Shown here: positions 1 through 12,792 of the stretch, one piece after another | Layout: each line of letters starts with the position of its first letter | Numbering within the stretch: position 1 is the stretch's first letter | Origin: Thelonectria olida | Taxonomy: Eukaryota; Ascomycota; Sordariomycetes; Hypocreales; Nectriaceae | Assembly (NCBI GenBank): GCA_020736575.1 | Contig: JAGPYM010000058.1 | Span: 78,185 to 142,184 of the forward strand | DNA: 64,000 bases | Direction of reading: 5' to 3' | The notes under the pieces: model-generated | The model's database searches: none | Seen by the model: the letters and a program-made list of their open reading frames with translations, nothing else | Told to the model about the DNA's origin: nothing | Program-made: the position numbers and the translations under genes

Positions 1-961
1 CACAAGGCGGTGGGCGGGGAGACTTACATGAAGCCAATAACGGCAACCACCTTGACAATCGAGAATAGGAACTCGGCTTCACCATATGCCTTGACTCCCA
101 AGAGGTTAATGATGACAATAACGGCAAGGAAGATAGCAACAAATATGGCTTTGCTTATGTTCTCATTCCAGTAGCTAATGGTATAGGCTGCTGCGATAAT
201 TTCCAAAGGCAATACAAAGAGCCACTGAAGACAATAACTGAGAGCGCACACAGTTAGCAGGCGGGACAGTAGACAAGCTTGAAGGAAACCCCGATTAAGA
301 AACACGTGTCAATTATCATGCAAGGAGACTTACTTCCATCCCATCGCAAAGCCCCACGAAGGGTCGAGGAACCGTGTCGAGAAGGCCGAGAAGGAGCCAG
401 CGATGGGGAATAGAACACACAACTCGCCCAGTGCCTGCATTGTGCAGTATTGCATCGCCCCGATTATCAGATACGAAATAAGGAGAGTGGCAGGGCCTCC
501 ATTAGACAGGGAGGCCCCGGATGCAACGAAGAGGCCGGTTCCTACAAACGTCAGTATTTCCGGGTGGCCTCAACTTGTGGTCATTCCTTGGGGATCGGCT
601 TCCACAGAAGGATCGTACCAATGGCACCTCCGAATGCAATCATTTGCAAATGGCGTCCCTTCAACTCTCTTGCAAGTGCTGTGTGTGCAGTCTTTGCATT
701 TGCTGCATCCAAGTCATAGCGTTGATCCCCGGCCGCGGGCACTTGGATGGGTTCGGTCTGTTGGTATCCGGCTTTGCGTCCTTTGGGTGATGGTTCCTCA
801 GCACGCCGAAAGCCGTCGATCCAGTCCGTAGGCTTCTTTGAGGATGGAGTGTGAGCTGCAGAGATATCCCAGGTGGCTCCCTTGTTCTCGTCTCTCCCCT
901 CCCTCATGCTCGACATCTCGATCACCTCCACATCGCGCGTCAGGACAATGTCTCCTTTCAT
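1..961 (-). CDS. amino-acid permease, 5' part (truncated by window edge)
   Basis: This is a plasma-membrane amino-acid/proton symporter of the fungal AAT (Gap1-like, APC superfamily) type. Exons read on the minus strand are 961-619, 541-334 and 237-28, and a third intron begins at 27 and runs off the window. Splicing joins the family signature LKGRHLQMIAFGGAIGTG to LFVASG, then a segment with QALGELCVLFPIAGSF, then WNYCLQWLFVLPLEIIAA. Each junction keeps the frame and has GT-AG ends; the first intron carries a TACTGAC branch site. About 253 residues are present: a hydrophilic cytosolic N terminus of roughly 110 residues, then the first transmembrane helices. I chose the ATG at 961; in-frame ATGs at 916 and 907 are possible alternatives. 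Substrate specificity cannot be read from this part. The family call is firm and the exact start is not. Confidence 0.9.
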
Positions 962-2067
962 GTTGTCTAATCGCCGTCGAAGAATGATGTCCGGAAGAAT
1001 GGGACAGCCAGAGGCCCTGAGGAACGGAAAAAGGAAAGATTCAATCAAGGTAAAATCCTCTGGGAGTGGGGAAGGCCGGCAATTATTCCTCCTCATGCGA
1101 CTCAAGAGGTTCGCCCATCTATCAAACACATGGCGTGAGCCGTTGACGACGCGCCGAGGATGTACCAGCCAGCATTGGGGAAAGATACATGGAGTAGCTG
1201 ATACAAGTGCGGAGCGGATGCCTCTTTCGGAATCGATAAGAAGCCACCGCAAGGGGCAGACATATTGTTGGTATCGGAGGGACAGGGGTTTGGCGCAACT
1301 TGGTGCGTCTGAATAGGGGCACTTGGCCTTGGCTCCTTCCCAATTGAATGAAGTGTTGTGATTCCTGGAAAAAAGCCTGGTCGAGACGTTCTCGACGGTG
1401 TGCTATGGTGCTTCTCCGGCGACGGTTTAGACTTGAATGATTCAGTTGCCCGCACCAATATGGCCGGTTCTCGGCCAGAGCTTGACAGGCGGTCCAAGCT
1501 CACCTCCGTGATATGGAGGGTACTGGAGGACGTTCTGCGAACATCGGATCTTATCATCTTATCGTGAGACATCAGTAACTCCACTTACGTGAACGATGAT
1601 TTGCGGAGTCTATTCTCCGATATCGTCATTCGGGGCTCGACTTGCAAGCTATGAGAGATCATGCAAGTTGAAATTCTCAAGCAAGGGGCATTTTCGCGGT
1701 TGGCTGTACCGGCTAAGTCGGAATTAAATAACTGCATCCCTTCCTTGCAGGGGTTCGCACATGCATCATTGGTTCTAACCTCAGGGTCAGCACACAGATT
1801 CAGCACCACCCAGTGTCGTCCAGGAGGTCTGATATCATATCAGTAGTTCACAGTGCAGACGGGAACGGAACAGTTCTAAACAGCATATTATTGAAGGGCC
1901 CCAACTAGGTAGCAACGCATTAAGGCGAGAACTGCAAGGTTGCGTGTGGAAATACTAGCCAAGCGACTCCAACTTTCCCCAAGACGCGTCCAGGACCAGG
2001 ACTCTCACCCTAAGTCACATCAGGCAAGCGTCTGAAATTGACCCCTTTTGCCACCCCCTCCTCCTCC
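962..2067. other. intergenic region
   Basis: This stretch lies between the permease start and the 3' end of the MFS gene. It holds the permease promoter and 5' leader. Open frames on both strands have low-complexity or family-less translations, and I see no gene, RNA or repeat here. Confidence 0.5.
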
Positions 2068-3723
2068 TCAAGGGCGCCACCGGAAAGCGGGATGTTTCCA
2101 GTCCAGGTCCTGCACTTCCTCCTGAGACAGACCGGACAGTTCCTCGTCAATATCCCGGTTGTCTTTCTGCTTGTTGTCCCGAACCATCCACAGTAGTGTC
2201 AGAGTGCTAACGATAAGCACAGTTCCAGATGTTGCCAAATTCAGCCCATTACCAATGTGATAATTCGGGGCATCCCAAGGAAGAAACGTCCATCCTGCGA
2301 TCAGTCCGCCAATGTTGCCCATCATAACATTCATACCAATAGCAGCGCTTCTTGCCGTATCGCTCACAACATTCGCCGAGACTTGGGCATTGCTCAAGGG
2401 CCCTATTGCAAAGGTGGATGAAGCAATAAGGAATGTGGCGCCGTACCGAACGTGTTGGTTTTCAGACCCAAGGAACATGCAATAACCGATCATGCACATC
2501 GGCGCAGATAGGATAAAGAAGATTTGGCGTCTATCTAGGCGCCAGCTGAGGAGGGGGAAAAGAATCGTGAAAAAAGCACCGACAACGTACGGAGGGACTG
2601 TGTAGAGTTGCTGTTGAACGACCGATTTGTCCACATAGATAGTTTTGACGATGGTGGGAGCAAAGAACGCGAGGCCCTGGACAGTGACATTGTTAAGAAG
2701 AAATACAAATGCCGTGCTCAGAGTAATGGGCGATAAAATTCCTCGAAGAAGTTTCTTCTTGTCGATTTTATCGAGGATTTCTGTCGTCCCAACTCGTTCC
2801 GACTTGACGCGGGCAACTGCAAGATCCTTCTCCTCCTGCGTAAGCCATTTGGCTGTTGCAGGGCGGTCAGTCAATGTTAGGAAGCCTAGGAGCCCTAGAC
2901 CAATCGTAATAATGCCTTCAATGGCAAATATCATACGCCAAGTACGCAGGCCACCAAAATGGTCGAGATGGAGGATTGCAGAAGCTAACAACCCGCCAAA
3001 CGCGCCCGCAAGAGGTGCCATGACGATATAGAGCGAGAGACGGAATGCCAACTCTGCACGTCGGTACCAGCGAGATAGATAGTATGCTATGCCAGGCATC
3101 ATACCAGCCTCAAAGATGCCAAGGAGAAAGCGCACACCAGCAGCCTGGGGAATGGTGTGGACGAAGGCGGTGCCAAGGGAACTAACGCCGAAGAGAACGG
3201 TAGTGGCAGGGAGAAACCAACCTGGCCCAATCCACTTGCAGAGCAAATTGCCGGGAATCTCGAACAGGATGTATGAGATGTAGAAAATGGAAATGATTTT
3301 GTTGTAGTCATATCCTTCCATCCCAAGGTCCTTCTCCAAGCCGGCGATTTTAGCATTACCTGTGAACAAGTCAGCCATTGTTCGCCAGTGGACGGCGTGT
3401 CGTCTCTCTGGGATGGAAATCAACGCTGCCAGAAACTCACCGATATTTGCGCGATCAATGAAGCAGAAGAGATACATGAGAGAAACGGTAGGCACGATAT
3501 AGAGGTCAATCTTCAAGCGCAAGCGACGCTCAGCATTCACGTCATATTCCACTAATGGCTGTCCGTATCTAGGTGGCGATTAGCTCTCCATCTCGTCAAC
3601 CGTGAGAAAGTGGCCTTACTTGTCCGTAGCAGCCTGTCCCCGTACGGCTGCGTGGCGAAGACTCGACTCATTGAGAGCCTCGATGGTGTCATGGTTGTCT
3701 ACATGTGTTGTCTTGGGTTTCAT
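2068..3723 (-). CDS. MFS transporter, allantoate permease (Dal5-like) family
   Basis: This is a plasma-membrane anion:cation symporter of the major facilitator superfamily, a group that takes up allantoate, ureidosuccinate, nicotinate-type or other small carboxylates. Exons are 3723-3620, 3568-3441 and 3359-2068, giving 507 residues. The first exon is short; it was chosen because it joins in frame to give TDKYGQPLVEYDVNAERRLR, a normal N terminus for this family. Family marks include the FCFIDRANIGNAKIAGLEKDL segment (helix 1 and following loop, shown in two parts by the splice), SRWYRRAELAFRLSLY after helix 4, WRMIFAIEG, a hydrophilic central loop containing RPATAKWLTQEEK, and about 12 hydrophobic segments. 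The second intron (3440-3360) is 81 nt with no in-frame stop, so it can be misread as coding. Transport substrate is not determinable. Confidence 0.93.
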
Positions 3724-5499
3724 TGTTGTTCTTGCTAGACACGGAGTCTGTACTGGGCAGAACTAATACGCGGCGATATTGGGGTGTTGAAAGGTGAATG
3801 AAGAGAATGGAAGTGATTTGAAATAGGCAAAACTTGGGGCGCTCAACAGCCGTCTTATACGTCTGCACTCCGAGGCTCACGCCCACCACCTGAACCAGAA
3901 CGGGTTGACGCGTGTGACCTCGACAATGTTGCAGCGTAAACTTCATCCTACCCAGCAATACCATCATGCCCAGGATGCCCCGTCAAATGATTACGCAATC
4001 TGGAGTTACCCCGGATTTTCTGGGAAGTGGGCGAACCGGATTCGAGTTTGCCGGTGACCGGGAGGGTTCCGCGAATGTGGGGGTGTTCCGATCCATCTCC
4101 GCCACTCAACCTGGCGAATGCGGGGAAATAAGCCTACATATTGAGTTCAAAAGGAGTAGGGTGTGAAAGATGAGATTGGACAGTTGGTGTGATGGGCCGG
4201 CAGAATGGCCGAGGCGAATGGAAAAGGAGTATGGTTTTGCGGTGTTATTGGCTATCTTGGACCCTCACTTGAATGGATGATATGGAAGTCTGCCTGGTAA
4301 ACTGATAAACCTGCAGCGAACGGCCGGAATGCCAACAGTAATCCCGTAAGTAATGATCACGCAAGGAATGCCTCGGGCCCCTGGATGCATTAGGACAGTA
4401 AATATTGATACGGTTTTCTCAAACCTGCTAGATACGAGAAGGTGGCTAGGCATGTAGCTAGGCAGTAATTAGCAGGCTGTCCACAGGGAGCCCCTGTTAA
4501 GAATTGTATTTCACTACACTAGCAGACCAAGGCTGTGAAGCAACATCCAATCCGAATGTCCTAAAGCTCTAGAAGATGAGGCTGAAAGGATCTCGTTGGA
4601 GTCATGTGACATGAACACACCGTAGAAACTCGCGATCGTGTCCAAGCAGAATGGAACCCATTTTGTCTAATACGCGGTAACAGGATGTGGATGGGGTTCG
4701 TTGCCCAAGAATTTGTCACATACGCATTCGCCTTCCTTGGATAGCTCTTCTAAATCAAACCCACGCACGTGTGCGGTATGAGTGCGCGATGGGAGCGTAA
4801 GGAGGGTCACTGGACTGAGAAGTTGCCATATTTGGCAATTACTACATTGACTGAGAAGTCCGAACAATCTATTGTTCCAATTCGCTAAGTGGCCCAGCAG
4901 AAACCCAGGATATGTTGACATACCTCCTTAGTATAGGGTATTAACAGATGGCAAGTAGGCTTGGGGTGGCCTCGTGTCTAGACACCGAACGGGTGTTGTG
5001 CGGTCGACCCGTCTGGCTGGTACAGTTCATTTCTAGTCGTATAGTAAAGCCAAAACGAGCTTGACGTTTTGTGGCATTCTAATAGGAATGCCAACCTCGA
5101 GCACGCTAAACAACATGTACTCATCGGGACCGCGATCCACTGTCTCAAGCCCTCAGTCGTGAGTGAGGTGCCAAGTCTGATTGATGGCTGAACTGCTAGA
5201 GAGGATTTGGGCTAGGCGCACCTCGTGAAGCAGCATTAGCGCGTTTGTCTAGGGACGATCATCGGAGATCAAGTCAATTGCGAGACAGACCGACGGAGTC
5301 TCACGGAGAATTGTAAGACAGGGAATACACGTGGATACAATCATGAGTATTGTCAATTGAGTTCCCGATACTGGCGGGTTTGAATGAATATGGACGATTA
5401 CAAGATGAGCTATGAAGGAGTGTATGTTTGCTGAATTCCCATTCCAATCCTGATATGCAAAAGAAAGGCACTTTGTCATGCATGTGCCACCACACCCGT
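3724..5499. other. intergenic region
   Basis: The part next to 3723 is the promoter and 5' leader of the MFS gene, and the part next to 5499 is the 3' flank of the tyrosinase gene. Short open frames exist (for example at 4667-4921) but show no codon pattern, motif or homology I recognise. Confidence 0.5.
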
Positions 5500-7389
5500 C
5501 TACTTCTCTGGAGGGTTGACCTGCTTCTTCGGTGCCGTGTGTTGCTCGGCCTCCTTATACTCGGGAAGCTGGGTCTCAGTATCAGGAGGGACAACCTCGA
5601 CATTCTCAAGCTCAATCTTCAAGCTTGGCACATCGGCGAGGGGAATGAGAGTACCGTCGTGCTGCAGGTCAAATGGCATTAGTTCATCATCGTTTGAAGC
5701 TTGGAGGGTTTATGTTAGCAACGTACCTTCTTGATCTCAACCCGCAAGCTCGCCAGAAGATCATCAATGACCGAGCTGGTCTTCTCGTCGTTCACCTCCG
5801 TCGGATCGGCAGCCTTGTCGAGGGAGAATTTGCCGTAGAAGAGGCCGGAGGCAGGTTGCTTGAGGACGAAGAAGTTTCCAACGCTCGTCACGTTTGCATA
5901 AAGGGCAATGGCACATGGACGGTCAAGCTCTTCGACATTAACCTTGACCTGGGCGAAGTATCGTGTAGTCTGCTCGCCGTCTCGCTTCTTGAGCTGAGGA
6001 CGAGTGGCTCCTGTAGCGTACAGTCGGTTGATCAATGCCGTGGCATCGGTTTGCATCTGCTTGTCTGACTTCTTCCAGTACTCGAGGGCCTCATAAGTAT
6101 AGCCGAACTTCTTGATGCTCTTGACAGAGTTTGAAGTGTGGAATGTACCAGGAGACGAGAAAAAAGGCTTCAGAGGGCTGCCGGGAGAGATGGTGGTTCC
6201 CTCGGGCGTGGAAAAACGGGCGCTTCCAGAGTAGGACCGGGTGAAGAGTGCCTGGGAGGGCTTCATCGCCTGCCAATAAGCCCACATACGATCAACGTTG
6301 CAGTGGTGCAACATACTACATCAATTAGCATTTGCCATACTGGGCATTAGGAGTACGCACAAGAGAGGATCAAATCCAGAGTAGTCGGCATCAAGGAACT
6401 GGTAACCGCACGAGCCATCCCAGTGGATGGCGTTGTGGATCTGCTCAAGACTGATACCAGAGCTGCCTGTTGAAGCAAACTGATCAAAGGTGGTGGACCT
6501 AGTGAAGGCGTCGTACTGCGAAGATTAGCCCATTGTCTTTGCAGGGTAGAGAGAGCGGCATACCGTCCACGACTTGTAGGAACGCTGCGACATTGCTTGG
6601 TTGGCGGAGTTGGGGTAGCTCTGCGGGCTACGGCACTTGTAGATCTGGGAGTCCCTGTTGAACGAACCGAACTGACCGTTGATGGCGGACTTGGGGAAAC
6701 GGTAGTAGCGCAGAGGGTTCTCGACCTCGATCGTCTTGAGTCCGCTGCCATTGGGGGCCTTGACCTTCACCTTGCCGGGGACGGTCGCGGCGGGAACATT
6801 TGGGCTTGCGGCCCAGTCCCAGAATGGTGCACGAAGAGTCTTGGCGGCATTTTGGTACTGTGCTCGGTATTGGGAAGGATATTGGTTGGCGAGCTTGGTG
6901 GCGGTTTCGACCAGGCGTTGCTACATGACAGTCAGATTGATCCCCAGTATAACAAGATGAGGTATCATACCTCAAAAAGAAGGACATAGGGACGGTGCCA
7001 CGGTAGGAAGAGGTTCTCCTAATAGCGGGCGTCAGTTCATCATCGATACACCACGTGGAGTCGTCCCTGCTTACGCCATGGGGACAGTAGCCCATCCAGC
7101 CGTTAGATGTCGACTTGCCGGCGCCGTTCCACTCGATATAGGGCTTTCCATGAATACCGGCAACCTGGAAGAACGAGAGTTGGTTCTTGGCGTCTTGGCT
7201 GTACAAGTCGACAAGGGAACGGATGTAGAGATCCCATTGAGGTCCTCCGTTGCTTTGTAGGGTGTTGATGTTCAGTCTTAGTGGGACTGGGCTGCCCGAG
7301 GCGACCTTGACGCCGGTGATGGGGTAAGCCGACTGGGCAATCGCCACAGAGGCGAGAGCGCACAGTAAGGCGGAGAATCGAAACAACAT
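5500..7389 (-). CDS. secreted tyrosinase (type-3 copper monophenol oxidase)
   Basis: This enzyme oxidises mono- and diphenols to quinones, feeding melanin or cross-linking reactions. There are six exons: 7389-7075, 7018-6971, 6920-6564, 6515-6361, 6315-5727 and 5661-5500, with five introns of 45-65 nt, giving 541 residues. Residues 1-18 form a signal peptide, so the protein is probably extracellular. The CuA site has H80, H104 (in YCPHG, whose Cys102 could make the Cys-His thioether known in fungal tyrosinases) and H113. Once spliced, residues 104-121 match the tyrosinase CuA pattern (H-x4-F-L-P-W-H-R...E). The CuB site has H267 and H271 in IHNAIHW, and H296 in DPLFMLHHCNVDR, which fits the second tyrosinase pattern. 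The C-terminal ~200 residues resemble the beta-rich lid domain that holds the enzyme latent. The last exon adds a charged tail. No melanin cluster genes are nearby. Confidence 0.95.
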
Positions 7390-10300
7390 GTTTCAAAGTC
7401 AATGCCTCAGAGAAGCCGTTGGTTGAAGAGAATAAAACGAGAGGAGAGGGTTGGGGACATGGGAAATTGGCTAAATCGACGGGCACGAGCAGCTCTTATT
7501 ACTCCCCGGAGCGGTTCAAGACGAACGGCGCTGAAGTGCCGAGTAGCCTGCCCTCCTGGCCTAAACTAACGATGTTCCTTGCTTCTCCGATGCGCCACCA
7601 ATGGTCCCCCTGGCACTCTTTGGAAGGCCAAGAGGAGACTGCATCTGAGCTAGAAGACCTGCCAACCGTCACGGTGGCGCGCATGATTGGAGGGCCTTCG
7701 ATTGGCAATACTACGTAGTAAGCTGTGCGGACATGACCACTTTGGTACGGGACATTAAAAATAGACGGACCTCTGCAGACAGAACATCCCTGACAAGCCC
7801 CGATTAATAACAAAGGGGAGGGAGGGATCAGCGGTGATTGGTGCCGGATGCTCCTTTTCTGGCTGCCAATGCTGCGCTTCCCCGGAACTTGGCGCCGGTG
7901 GCTTGTTGAACTGACCTTAAATAACCGTGACCCGGCTTGCCGAAAAAACACGGCGAGTCGTGCCACCACGCGAGAAGCCCAGCAGACGGGACAGGGCAAT
8001 TTCAACGGCGTCAAGACGACCCCTGGCTGGGCTGAGCGGAAATGAATTGGCGGTTGCGAAAAGACGGTAGAGCCACGCGCAGCCTCCAGAGCGCCACAGG
8101 GCCGCATTGCCAACTCCTGTCTGGTTCACCGTCGATGCACCAATGCATCAATACGAGGTCTTTTCCGTCACACGCGCCGCCATATCTTCCAAAGGAGGCA
8201 CGCAAAAGCTTTTTTTGCAAATATGCATGGCGCATATCCTTATTCTGAATACGACCTCTTGCCCAGCAACAACAAGAAGCTAACGCCTGCGCTAAGGGCA
8301 GCCACCGCCGCGACAGCAACAAGTAAAACGTCCTTGGTCGAAACGGGTTAGAGTGCAGACTATTGGATACGAACTGCAGCCGCCCTGATGCAACAATCTT
8401 GTCAAGATGACACAGCTGACCCGAGTGGGCGTGCTGGGCTGGGACCACGAGCTCGCCGTTGCGAGAACCCCTCATCAGCTGTCTCTGGTCTCGCTCATGC
8501 TGCTGGCTTCGAATGCCTCTTTGATCTCTCGGCCGAACGAACCCCCTTTTGTTCCATCCATGCCAAAATCTCAACATGGCCAGCAACTGCTTGCGTCCAC
8601 CACCTCGTCCAATCGGATGGGCCGGCTTCCTCAGCCAAGCTGAAATGCAACGCCTTCTCGACCTGAAAGCCTCACTGAGTTGTCAACCCTCCATGACCAA
8701 AGCCAAGACCGTCGTCGGCCAATGTTGTTTGCTTTCTGCGTCTATTGAAAGACATTGCCTAAGCGTGCAGTAAAGACGTACGCCGTAAGCATCGGCCCCC
8801 GAGGCCTCTGAGTATTCTCAATTGAAAGGCCGCCTCTTCTCGGTGGTCGTATCCGGCTTGCTGTCTTCAATCGCATGCATCTTGGTCAGGGCAATAACTT
8901 GGAAGCAGTCAACCATTGCCACTCTTCTCCTGTTCTTATATCGAATGCTTGACGCCACAGGACCCTGCCTTCTCTCTCTCGGATCTCCCAGTGCACCTCA
9001 AGTGAGATCTATCTATCTAAGGTAACTATGTATCAACCACGACTCTGAATGTCTCCTTGCCCCCCTCCCTCATCTTCCCCACACGGTGGCGTGTCTAACA
9101 CCTCCAACAGATGCAGCTAGCCGCTGATCAACCTTGCCTGCCGATCCCCAGCTGGCCAGTTGCCCAGGCCAGGTCAGCTCACGAGCAAGACCAACGAGTG
9201 AGCTGCAAGAATTGCACAGCGCCTCGGCATTGGTGCTTCCCCTGCTTCAATTATTGGACCACGTTGTCAGATTCTTGAGGAGGTGGACATCGGGTAAGCA
9301 GCGATTCACCTTGTTTCCGCCTCTGCGGGATGTGAGCCCACCGGATCCCGCCGGATCAGCCAATTGAGACATTTGGTTGCAGCGACGTGCGTCATACCCC
9401 AAGATGTCCGGCGGTAACCCGTCGTATTGCCTGAATTGGCCATGCGAAGTGAGACTAGGCTTGATGAATAAGGTACGCAGACTCAGCCGTCGCTCAGCTG
9501 CAAGGAGTTGCCGAATACGGGCAACGTCATGTCAGACTGGTACTTAATGAAGAGGCGATGCGGTCAGTGTGCGCAACGCATATGGTGTGTCGATTTTTAC
9601 GCGGAGTTGCTGTCTCGGAGCTTTGCAGGAGAGATGAGATTCCCCGTGAGTGTTACTCGATCCATGTCAATTGTCATCGTCATCATCACTATTAGCACTC
9701 GTGGCTATTTCGGCTGGGCCTATAGAGTGAGTTGAGTTGGGCAACTTATTTTTAAAACTTTAACGGATTAAACACAATTTTAGAACTTTATAACAAAGGC
9801 ATCCATCCTATGGGTGTGCAGTCTATCACCGGTAGCCAGTGTTAGTCAAGATCGCGCGATATTGCCAAGATTGAACGCATTGCTTGATTCAATCCCGGAT
9901 TGCTCCGGCTTGAAAGGACAATTTTGTGCCGCTCAATGCAGGGTTTGTTGCAACTTTTTATCTACCCAGCCCTCTTTGAGAACATTGGACAATCTTACGT
10001 AGTAAATAACGTAATTATGCAATGGGTACGTGACATCATTTCCCTGCGTTTGAAAGCGAAGATTAACAAGAAACTTCTTCGGCCGATTTGAAGTCGGATA
10101 GTCATAATGGGGTTCTTTAAGTAATATCCAACTGCAGTAACATGTGTGAGAAGACAAGATCATTGGAAGTGCCTACTTGGTGCCAACACAATCTTGAGCA
10201 GGGCAGGGTAGAGAAGAGGAAGAATAAGGGTCAAGATAAGCTCACGGAGCTGGATTAACTGGGCGGTGGCGCAGTACCTACAGCTATCAAGCTGCTCACA

Positions 10301-10922
10301 CAAAGTAGAATAGTAAACGTGACAACAACCCCGGAGCGTCAGGTGAGGTGGGCAGTGGTGGCTGTGTTAATATGCTACACATTGGCACTATGGCTACCAC
10401 AGGTGTATTTATAGCAGGACTGGTCAGAGCTGATGTTAATCTTTGGCTTGGTTAAATATTTTGCTTGATTATTTCAACTTTGTACCTATGTGAGGTGTGA
10501 TAGCCAGGCAAGAGCTAGGCTCACAACTAATATAATTATGATTTGCTTCTATCAGTTGCAATAAATACGTTTCCACAATCTGGATGTCTAGATTCACTAC
10601 GCAGTATTTCTAAAGTAATAACACAAGCAATTGATATAAGCAGCCTGCCGCTGGCTAATAAACTCAGGGCTTGTATAATAACGCAGGATGTATATAAGAT
10701 GCTAGTTAGCAGCGGTAAAGAAACAGCTTCAGTCAGTTATATGTTTATAAGCATCATGTTTTGCATCTTTAATAATCAACCGTTTTAGTCTAAATCACGC
10801 TCAATTCCATACGATGAGGCGTTATAAATAAGAGCAAAGTTTCAATAAGCGTATGTATATCTTTGATAACTAATGACGCGAAAGAGTGCCATTGAATAAT
10901 AAACACTGTTGTGCTTGTTATA
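7390..10922. other. long gene-poor intergenic region
   Basis: There are 3.5 kb without a supportable gene. The first few hundred bases upstream of 7389 must carry the tyrosinase promoter. Several 60-200-codon open frames at 7.5-8.8 kb overlap each other in different frames and encode no recognisable domain. From about 9.7 kb to 10.9 kb the base composition becomes AT-richer. I see no RNA gene, tandem repeat or transposon end. Confidence 0.45.
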
Positions 10923-12022
10923 TTACCATGGAAACTGTCCATGCTGAATTGCTATTGTTGTATTCTTCAACGGCATGCTTCCAAAATACTTGGGTAAATC
11001 CCGCATACACTTCAGACGCTTTTCGGGATGACCTTCTGCCTGGCTGATGGCTATCTTGGGTTCCTCATTGGACGGCGGCAAAAGACCATTAACCTGCAAT
11101 GGAGGCTGACAGGTAATTGCCGAGACAAGGAAATTCATTGCGATGTCATCGCAGTTGACCAGCGCATCGACGTAGTCCCGAATCTTGGCCATGAGAGGGT
11201 CATCGGACCACCAATATTGGAGAAAGGAAATATGAATGAAAACCAAGCCCGTCATGACCACGGAATAGGCATCATGGGCCATTCCAAGAACCCATTGACT
11301 GTCATCATCAGCCTTCACATGCATACGGGCGAAAGCCCCTACGATCCGGTCTTGACCCTGTTTCCGCCAGGTCTGAAACACGAATTCCATGTCCTCTGGA
11401 TGATAATAGACATCGTCATCATGGAGTAGAACGGCCTTTGTGCGATACTTGGGGTTTGGCCAGAATTTCTCGTTCATGCTGTTTCTTGGCGTCTTCCGAA
11501 AATGCACAGACACATTGTGCGCCGAGATGAAGTCCCGTGGTGGTCTTGTATCCTGGTCGTTCCAGACAACGTGCAACTCGAGGAGGGAGGGGACGTGTTC
11601 ATCGAGGAGGGCGTGCAGAGTTCTGTTGAGGATCTGTTGCCGTTTGTATGTTTGGAGCACGATTCTGTTGGGAGAAACAAGGTTAGCAATTAATCCCGAG
11701 ACATGATTACAACTTTGGAGGGGAGAGGCTTGGCATACGTGAATTTATCGTCAATCAAATGATCAGACTTGGTTTTTGCGGCGTTCCAGATTTCCGGAGA
11801 GATATGACGCCGATGCTCGGGACACTCTGTCACTTTCGCATCTGGCGAAGAATCCAATGTCGCCAAGGTCGAAGAGCGCGGCCTGGGTACTTTGGGGTTC
11901 CATCCCGAAAAGGACGACATGAAGAAGACACAGGATGCAAGCACGAATATCGTAATGGCGATGGAGACAATTTTCCTCGACAGATAGAGTGGCAGCGCGG
12001 AAGGTGTACGAATGATGGTCAT
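10923..12022 (-). CDS. glycosyltransferase family 64 (exostosin-like) type II membrane protein
   Basis: This is a GT-A-fold glycosyltransferase related to the GT64 (EXT/EXTL C-terminal) domain, which transfers a sugar from a UDP-sugar donor. Exons are 12022-11739 and 11664-10923 (intron 74 nt), giving 341 residues. A single hydrophobic segment at about residues 18-36 after a basic N terminus predicts a type II Golgi/ER-lumen anchor. The splice joins DDKFT to IVLQTYKRQQIL, a typical GT64 opening strand. Residues 177-179 are DDD in VLLHDDDVYYHPEDMEF, the metal and nucleotide-sugar binding DxD motif. The later segments GAFARMHVKA, NCDDIAMNFLVS and the final CMRDLPKYFG fit the family. The start at 12022 is the first ATG before the anchor, because the longer upstream frame lacks an ATG. 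Acceptor and product in fungi are unknown. It is divergently paired with the transporter at 12793. Confidence 0.9.
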
Positions 12023-12792
12023 GATTGCAGAGCCTCCGAGGACGACGGCATGCAGTGTCGGCCCAAACCTATTGAGATGGAGAATATGTGGCAGAATGTG
12101 CCATGTGCGATGGCTTCCTCTGTGTCTCAGGGGCAAAGAGCGGGTTTCCACTCGCGTTGGCACGCAATTGAGAAATGGCCGTAGTTGAGTTGACTATTGA
12201 GAAGTCCTACCCTTCTTGGCCAAGCCGCCCCTGACACCAGGGGCAATGGAGACGCCACCCTAGTCTCCTCGACGAGTCTTGGTGGCTTGATGCTCTTTAT
12301 CATCCCGAACGGATGCGCGGAACGAGGAACACTGGAATTCTCCGCCATCAAGAGGGCAGAGCTTCAAGAAAGACGATACGTACAAACGTGATGACTTAGG
12401 GGTGTTGGCTCATGAGACAGCGATAAAGAGGCCAATGTCCGTAGAATGAGACGAATGAAGTCATCTCCACTCTCAATTCCAGTAGTGTTTGATAGTGTCG
12501 ACTGGAAAAGACGGCGTCCTCCCGCCCCACCGTTCAGGAGAACAAAGACCTTTTATTTTCCTGACATGGTGCCCAACTCTTGGTCAATCGTCACCAGCAC
12601 GCCCAAACAGGCACCGGCGGCAACGTGCGACATTCTCTCGTAAACAGATACCGTCCTAATCCAGCTCCAACACAGCGGCTATAGTGAGCACCTCGACTCC
12701 GTCTACGTCCATTGTCCCGAGCCTTGGCACTTGCACATTCATTCAGCCACCAAGGCATCTGAGATCCCTTCGACAACTATTCAGATATCGAC
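12023..12792. promoter_or_regulatory. divergent promoter region of the GT64 and transporter genes
   Basis: This 770-bp stretch separates two outward-facing start codons, so it must hold both promoters. I see no convincing TATA box or repeat. The role is inferred from gene orientation only. Confidence 0.5.

Noticed and set aside
581..1252. Long N-terminal extension of the amino-acid permease
   Set aside because: Residues before the ATG at 961 have no permease similarity and the upstream frame lacks a convincing ATG; starting at 961 gives a normal N terminus.
7499..8666. Overlapping 60-200-codon ORFs at 7.5-8.7 kb
   Set aside because: They lie in competing frames on both strands, lack motifs and have no splice-consistent extension.
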